Source of the DNA: Klebsiella pneumoniae
Lineage (GTDB): Bacteria; Verrucomicrobiota; Verrucomicrobiia; Limisphaerales; SXTU01
Direction: 5' to 3'
DNA length: 64,000 nucleotides
Assembly (NCBI GenBank): GCA_943330855.2
Contig: CALQJI020000005.1
Location: 1 to 64,000, forward strand
Shown here: piece by piece, positions 60,847 through 64,000 of the stretch
Position numbering within the stretch: the first letter of the stretch is position 1
How the letters are laid out: every line of letters begins with the position of its first letter
The notes under the pieces: model-generated
What the model saw: the letters and a program-made list of their open reading frames with translations, nothing else
What the model was told of the DNA's origin: nothing
The model's database searches: none
Made by a program: the position numbers and the translations under genes

Positions 60847-60878
60847 GGGGACGCGGACGTCGGCGAGCTCAGGCCCGG

Positions 60879-61202
60879 ACGCGGGCAGTTTCCCCGGCCG
60901 CTTCTACCGGGTGATGGAACGCTGACCCCATGGAACGAGCGTCCACATCCCGTCGGCCGACTTCCGGCCAGTCAGCGCCACCGCCTGCCAACCAGCGCGG
61001 CCTGCGTTCCTCCCTCTCCCTTCCTCGGAGGCGGGAGAGGGTTGGGGTGAGGGGTTGCGTGCGCGGCGTGACGTCCGGTTGGTATTCCTCCCGAGTTCCA
61101 CCGTGTCGTGGGGTCAACCCAAAAACCGGAGCCAAGATTTTGAACCACGGAGGGAAGCCGACGCCCACGGATGCAACCGAAGGCCACGCGGGACGCGCTG
61201 GC
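60879..61202. other. Intergenic region with family F repeat, no gene seen
   Basis: Contains CCCTCTCCCTTCCTCGGAGG CGGGAGAGGG (61011-61040) followed by TTGGGGTGAGGGGTTGCGTG. No coding signal in either strand; the next gene ends at 61203. Confidence 0.55.
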
Positions 61203-62390
61203 CTACTCCAAAGCCTTCGCCACGGCGAGAGCGAGCTTCTGTCGGTAGTCGGGGCTGGCGAGAAGCTTGGCTTCGTTGCGGTCGGAGAGGTAGCCGGCTT
61301 CGATGAGGATGGCGGGGCGTTGCTGAGTTTTCAGCACGGCCATGAACCGAGCCCGCTGCACACCACGGTCGGGCATACCGACGTTTTGGAGCAAGGAGCG
61401 GTGGACGCGCATCGCAAGGTGAAGGCTCTGGAAGTCCTGCGAGTTGCCAGGCAACACAATGTTCGTCGGGTCGGCGTAGTTGCGCGTGAGCGTGGAGGTC
61501 ATGCCAGCAGGGGTGAGGCAATACGTCTCCAGCCCAGCGGCACCGGCAGCGGCGGCGTTCAGGTGCAGGCTGATGAAGAGGTCGGCCTGCTGCTGCTCGG
61601 CGATGAGGACGCGCTCGGTCAACTCGACGGTGCGGTCGGTGGTGCGGGTGAGCACGACCTTCCAGCCGCGCGCTTCGAGGAGCGGTTTGAGGCGCATGGC
61701 CCAGTCGAGCGTGTAGGTCTTCTCGAATGAGTTACCGAGCACGCTCTTGGTGCCGACCTCGATGCCGCCGTGGCCGGGGTCCAGCACGATGACGCCGCGT
61801 CCACGCGCGACGGGGCGGTTCACTTGCAGGAGCGGGGCGAGGTTTTTGTCAGCGTCGAGACTGTGGATGAAAGGCACACCGTTGGTGGATGCCGGGGCGA
61901 AGCCGAGGTGGAACTTGTAGCCATTCCAACTCGCGGCGCGCGTGCCGATGGTGAGCTGGAACGCACCGGCTGCGGACTTGATTTGGAACGCGGTGGCACT
62001 GACGCGCACGGGCGCGGGCAGGCCCATCTGCGCGGCCCAGGTCTGCAAGGGTATCCACTGCGGGCGGGCGGCTGGTTGGACGGGCGCCGGCACGGGCACT
62101 TGCTGAGGCACGGGCGCGATGACAAGCGGGGGCGGGGTGGGCGGCGGGCGGTAGATGGGGGGAACCGGCGGTTGCGTGACGATGCGGGGCTGTTGGTAAG
62201 GGGGCGGAGACGGTCGCTTCGTGCCAGTGGTTCCGGGCATGAGGCGAGGACTGGTCTCGGACGTTTTTTTTGCCGGCCCGCCGCAGCCGCAGAACGCAGC
62301 CGCCAATAGGATGGGCGCGCACGCGAGGAGCCGGCGAAGTGTGTGGACGGCAGTGGGCTGGTTCACAAAGGGAGTTAGATGGCTTTTCAA
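61203..62390 (-). CDS. N-acetylmuramoyl-L-alanine amidase (Amidase_3)
   Basis: 395 residues. An N-terminal signal ends in AAAFCGCGG, suggesting a lipoprotein. A long Pro-rich linker (about 48-110) is followed by the zinc amidase domain: VIVLDPGHGGIEVGTKS (His and Glu ligands), DLFISLHLNAAAAG (second His) and PAILIEAGYLSDRNEA (catalytic Glu). It cleaves the amide bond between MurNAc and the stem peptide in the periplasm, as AmiA/B/C and CwlD relatives do. The Pro-rich arm might span to the peptidoglycan layer. Divergent from ubiX. Confidence 0.92.
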   Translation of the reverse strand: MKSHLTPFVNQPTAVHTLRRLLACAPILLAAAFCGCGGPAKKTSETSPRLMPGTTGTKRPSPPPYQQPRIVTQPPVPPIYRPPPTPPPLVIAPVPQQVPVPAPVQPAARPQWIPLQTWAAQMGLPAPVRVSATAFQIKSAAGAFQLTIGTRAASWNGYKFHLGFAPASTNGVPFIHSLDADKNLAPLLQVNRPVARGRGVIVLDPGHGGIEVGTKSVLGNSFEKTYTLDWAMRLKPLLEARGWKVVLTRTTDRTVELTERVLIAEQQQADLFISLHLNAAAAGAAGLETYCLTPAGMTSTLTRNYADPTNIVLPGNSQDFQSLHLAMRVHRSLLQNVGMPDRGVQRARFMAVLKTQQRPAILIEAGYLSDRNEAKLLASPDYRQKLALAVAKALE

Positions 62391-62514
62391 GCCACAGGCG
62401 GAAGGGCGCTCACCACAAGTTGCATTCCAGCAGTTTGCGAAGCAGCCAAGTTGAAGGCAACGCGATAATCGCGCGCCTTGCCGCTCGTCGCGCGCGCCGA
62501 CATATTAACGGCCT

Positions 62515-63072
62515 TTGAGAATCGTCATCGCCATCACGGGCGCGAGCGGGTCGCTCTACGCGCAGCGGTTACTGGATAACCTCGACGCCCGCGCGCACGA
62601 GGTCCACGTCGTCCTGAGCAACTACGCGCACGCGGTGCTCGCGGAGGAATTGCCCGGCGGGCTGCGGCTGCCGACGGGCGCGGTGCAGCACGGGCTGAAG
62701 AGCATGAACGTCCCGTTCGCCAGCGGCTCGAACCCGTTCGACGTGATGGTGGTCATCCCGTGCAGCATGGGCACGCTGGGCCGGATCGCGCACGGCATCA
62801 GTGACGACGTGCTGCTGCGCGCGGCGGACGTGATGCTCAAGGAACGCAAGAAGCTCATCCTCGTGCCGCGCGAGACGCCGCTGAGTTTGGTTCACTTGAA
62901 GAACCTTGAACTACTGTTCCTCGCGGGTGCGACCATCCTGCCGGCAAATCCGTCTTTCTACACGCGTCCGCAAACGGTGGAACAAGTGGTGGATACGGTC
63001 GTGGCACGCGTGCTGGACCATATGGGATTGCCACAGCAGCTCGTGGCGCGCTGGCAGGCGGAGCGGGACTGA
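62515..63072 (+). CDS. ubiX: Flavin prenyltransferase UbiX
   Basis: 185 residues starting at TTG 62515 (RIVIAITGASGSLYAQRLLD). The GASGS FMN-binding loop, VVIPCSMGTLGRIAHGISDD VLLRAADVMLKERKKLILVP RETPLS and the C-terminal FYTRPQTVEQVVD are typical. It prenylates FMN to make the cofactor of UbiD-type decarboxylases for quinone or aromatic metabolism. The cognate ubiD gene is not in the window. Convergent with the adenylate cyclase gene. Confidence 0.95.
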   Translation: MRIVIAITGASGSLYAQRLLDNLDARAHEVHVVLSNYAHAVLAEELPGGLRLPTGAVQHGLKSMNVPFASGSNPFDVMVVIPCSMGTLGRIAHGISDDVLLRAADVMLKERKKLILVPRETPLSLVHLKNLELLFLAGATILPANPSFYTRPQTVEQVVDTVVARVLDHMGLPQQLVARWQAERD

Positions 63073-63123
63073 CGAGGGCGGGGAGGTATCGAAACGCGCA
63101 AAGCGGGCCTCGTCCACGACGAT

Positions 63124-64000
63124 TCAGGCGTGCGCTTTTTCCGGCTTGGCCTCAGCGGATGGAAGCTCCGGCGTGCCGGGCGGGAGAAATTTTCTCCACG
63201 GCACTTCCCAAATGCGAACGGGCATTGAGAAGCCCTTCGGCGTCACTGATTCCAGCTCGACGCACAAGGCTCCAAGCTCCATGTCAAACTTCTCCAACTC
63301 GCGGAAAGTGGCCTCACCGATGACGATGCGGCTGTGGCCAGAGACGCTCTCGAGGCGGCTGGCGAGGTTCACCTCGCGACCGAAGACGGTATAATTCATG
63401 AGGTGCGCCTCGGACCCCATCATACCGACGATAGCAGTGCCGCTGTTGATGCCGGTGCCGAGGGCGAGGAGCGGCAGCGGGTTCAGCAACTCCTTTCCCG
63501 CAGCTACTCGCTGGAGATTTTCCGCCTCGATCTGTCGGTTATCAGCTGCCCGCCCGACGTTGATGAGGTGCATGGCGATCTGTGCGTCCATCGCAGCGCG
63601 CACGCAGGAGAGGGCGTGCTGTGGCTCGGGATTGGGCGCGCCCCAAAAGGCCATCACGCAATCGCCGATGTATTTATCCAAGGTGCCATCGTGTTTCTTA
63701 ACCTGATCGGCAATGGCGGCCAGGTAAAGATTCACGGTGCGGAGAGTGTCCTCGGCGTTCTGGTCGAAGTGGGCCTCCGCCGCCGCGCCGGTGAGGTGAT
63801 GGTCCCGCACGTAGTTCTCGGCGCGGGTCTGATTCGTATCGGTGAGCTTGGTGAAGCCGCGCACGTCGGCGAAGAAGACGGTGATTTGCTCGCGCGTGCC
63901 CTCCAGCTTGATGACATCGCGTCCGAGGAGCTGGCTGACGACGTTGGGGGAAACCAGCTTGGCGAAAACTCCTGTGACACGGCGCTTCTCCCGCTGCTCG
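63124..64000 (-). CDS. Adenylate/guanylate cyclase domain protein (5' part outside window)
   Basis: The visible 291 residues run to the window edge without a start. The class III cyclase domain is clear: GTREQITVFFADVRGFTKLT (metal Asp), KHDGTLDKYIGDCVMAFWGA PN (second Asp), GTGINSGTAIVGMMGSEAHL MNYTVFGREVNLASRLESVS. The segment just before it (FAKLVSPNVVSQLLGRD) is the usual helix linking to upstream sensor domains. The product nucleotide cannot be decided here. The tail is Pro/Ala/Lys-rich. A long helical insert (residues like NVGRAADNRQIEAENLQRVA AGKELL) sits in the middle of the domain, seen in several PVC cyclases. Confidence 0.9.
   Translation of the reverse strand, partial: EQREKRRVTGVFAKLVSPNVVSQLLGRDVIKLEGTREQITVFFADVRGFTKLTDTNQTRAENYVRDHHLTGAAAEAHFDQNAEDTLRTVNLYLAAIADQVKKHDGTLDKYIGDCVMAFWGAPNPEPQHALSCVRAAMDAQIAMHLINVGRAADNRQIEAENLQRVAAGKELLNPLPLLALGTGINSGTAIVGMMGSEAHLMNYTVFGREVNLASRLESVSGHSRIVIGEATFRELEKFDMELGALCVELESVTPKGFSMPVRIWEVPWRKFLPPGTPELPSAEAKPEKAHA

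Larger units (their letters stand above)
60515..60878. repeat. Long dispersed duplication, copy 2
   Basis: About 364 bases matching 9091-9416. Carries both arms of repeat C. The equivalent of the GNAT start codon is CCT (60615-60617) instead of CAT, i.e. AGG instead of ATG on the coding strand. Confidence 0.9.

Overview
The window is high-GC bacterial chromosome that most resembles a Verrucomicrobiota genome (Pedosphaera/Limisphaerales-like). The evidence is the mix of families: prepilin-type N-methylation proteins ending in the RHxxxGGNxxYLDGH motif, two secreted sulfatases, a PVC-type membrane-bound dehydrogenase with a haem c domain, a TIM-barrel/LamG/propeller giant, DUF3500, and a very high density of short palindromic repeats, several of them inside genes. 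No phage, plasmid or CRISPR locus is visible. The only transposase is an ISL3-family C-terminus at the left edge.

Layout. 1-819: IS end abutting a decapitated pseudopilin. 820-3785 (-): ispH, DUF433/DUF5615 toxin-antitoxin pair and a dGTPase-like HD hydrolase, almost without gaps. 3993-8755 (+): glnS, bioF, bioA. 8783-11300: GNAT acetyltransferase, a degenerate 21-bp-period array, a hypothetical protein and a small metal-binding-like lipoprotein. 11437-15224: Nudix, deoC, sulfatase, PIG-L deacetylase, followed by tRNA-Tyr. 15611-21512: complete tripartite RND efflux operon. 21658-25353: xseB, dxs, MFS nucleoside-type transporter. 25465-29938 (-): tiny Lys-rich protein, O-antigen-ligase-like protein, alpha/beta hydrolase, RlmD-type methyltransferase. 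30315-38535: secreted and metabolic genes (DUF3500, SMP-30, HDOD, PVC dehydrogenase, sulfatase-HEAT). 38627-40959 (-): D-threonine-aldolase-like PLP enzyme with two RidA paralogues. 41296-44909: tRNA-Thr, hydroxyacid dehydrogenase, two peroxiredoxins, lipoprotein, intact pseudopilin. 45024-55794: M50-like peptidase, giant fusion protein, aminopeptidase P, DUF455/ATP-grasp fusion, S9 peptidase. 56029-60531: CheB-CheR-PAS protein and histidine kinase, with a wrecked response regulator. 61203-64000: amidase, ubiX, adenylate cyclase (cut by the edge).

The genes are mostly core metabolism: MEP isoprenoid synthesis by dxs and ispH, biotin by bioF and bioA, and DNA/RNA maintenance. Around them are exported degradative or envelope proteins. 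The most unusual feature is the repeat layer. At least eight families of palindromic elements are present. Family A (GTAGCCGCCGAGGT...) occurs six times, three of them inside unrelated proteins; each of those is a multiple of 3 in length and read in the same phase (giving SRRG[EK]EA...RR), which recalls Rickettsia palindromic elements. Other palindromes supply the last residues of BioA and of the giant fusion protein. Heptanucleotide tandem repeats also recur, often in signal peptides. A 0.3-kb segment carrying the GNAT 5' end is duplicated about 51 kb away, where it cuts off the response regulator.
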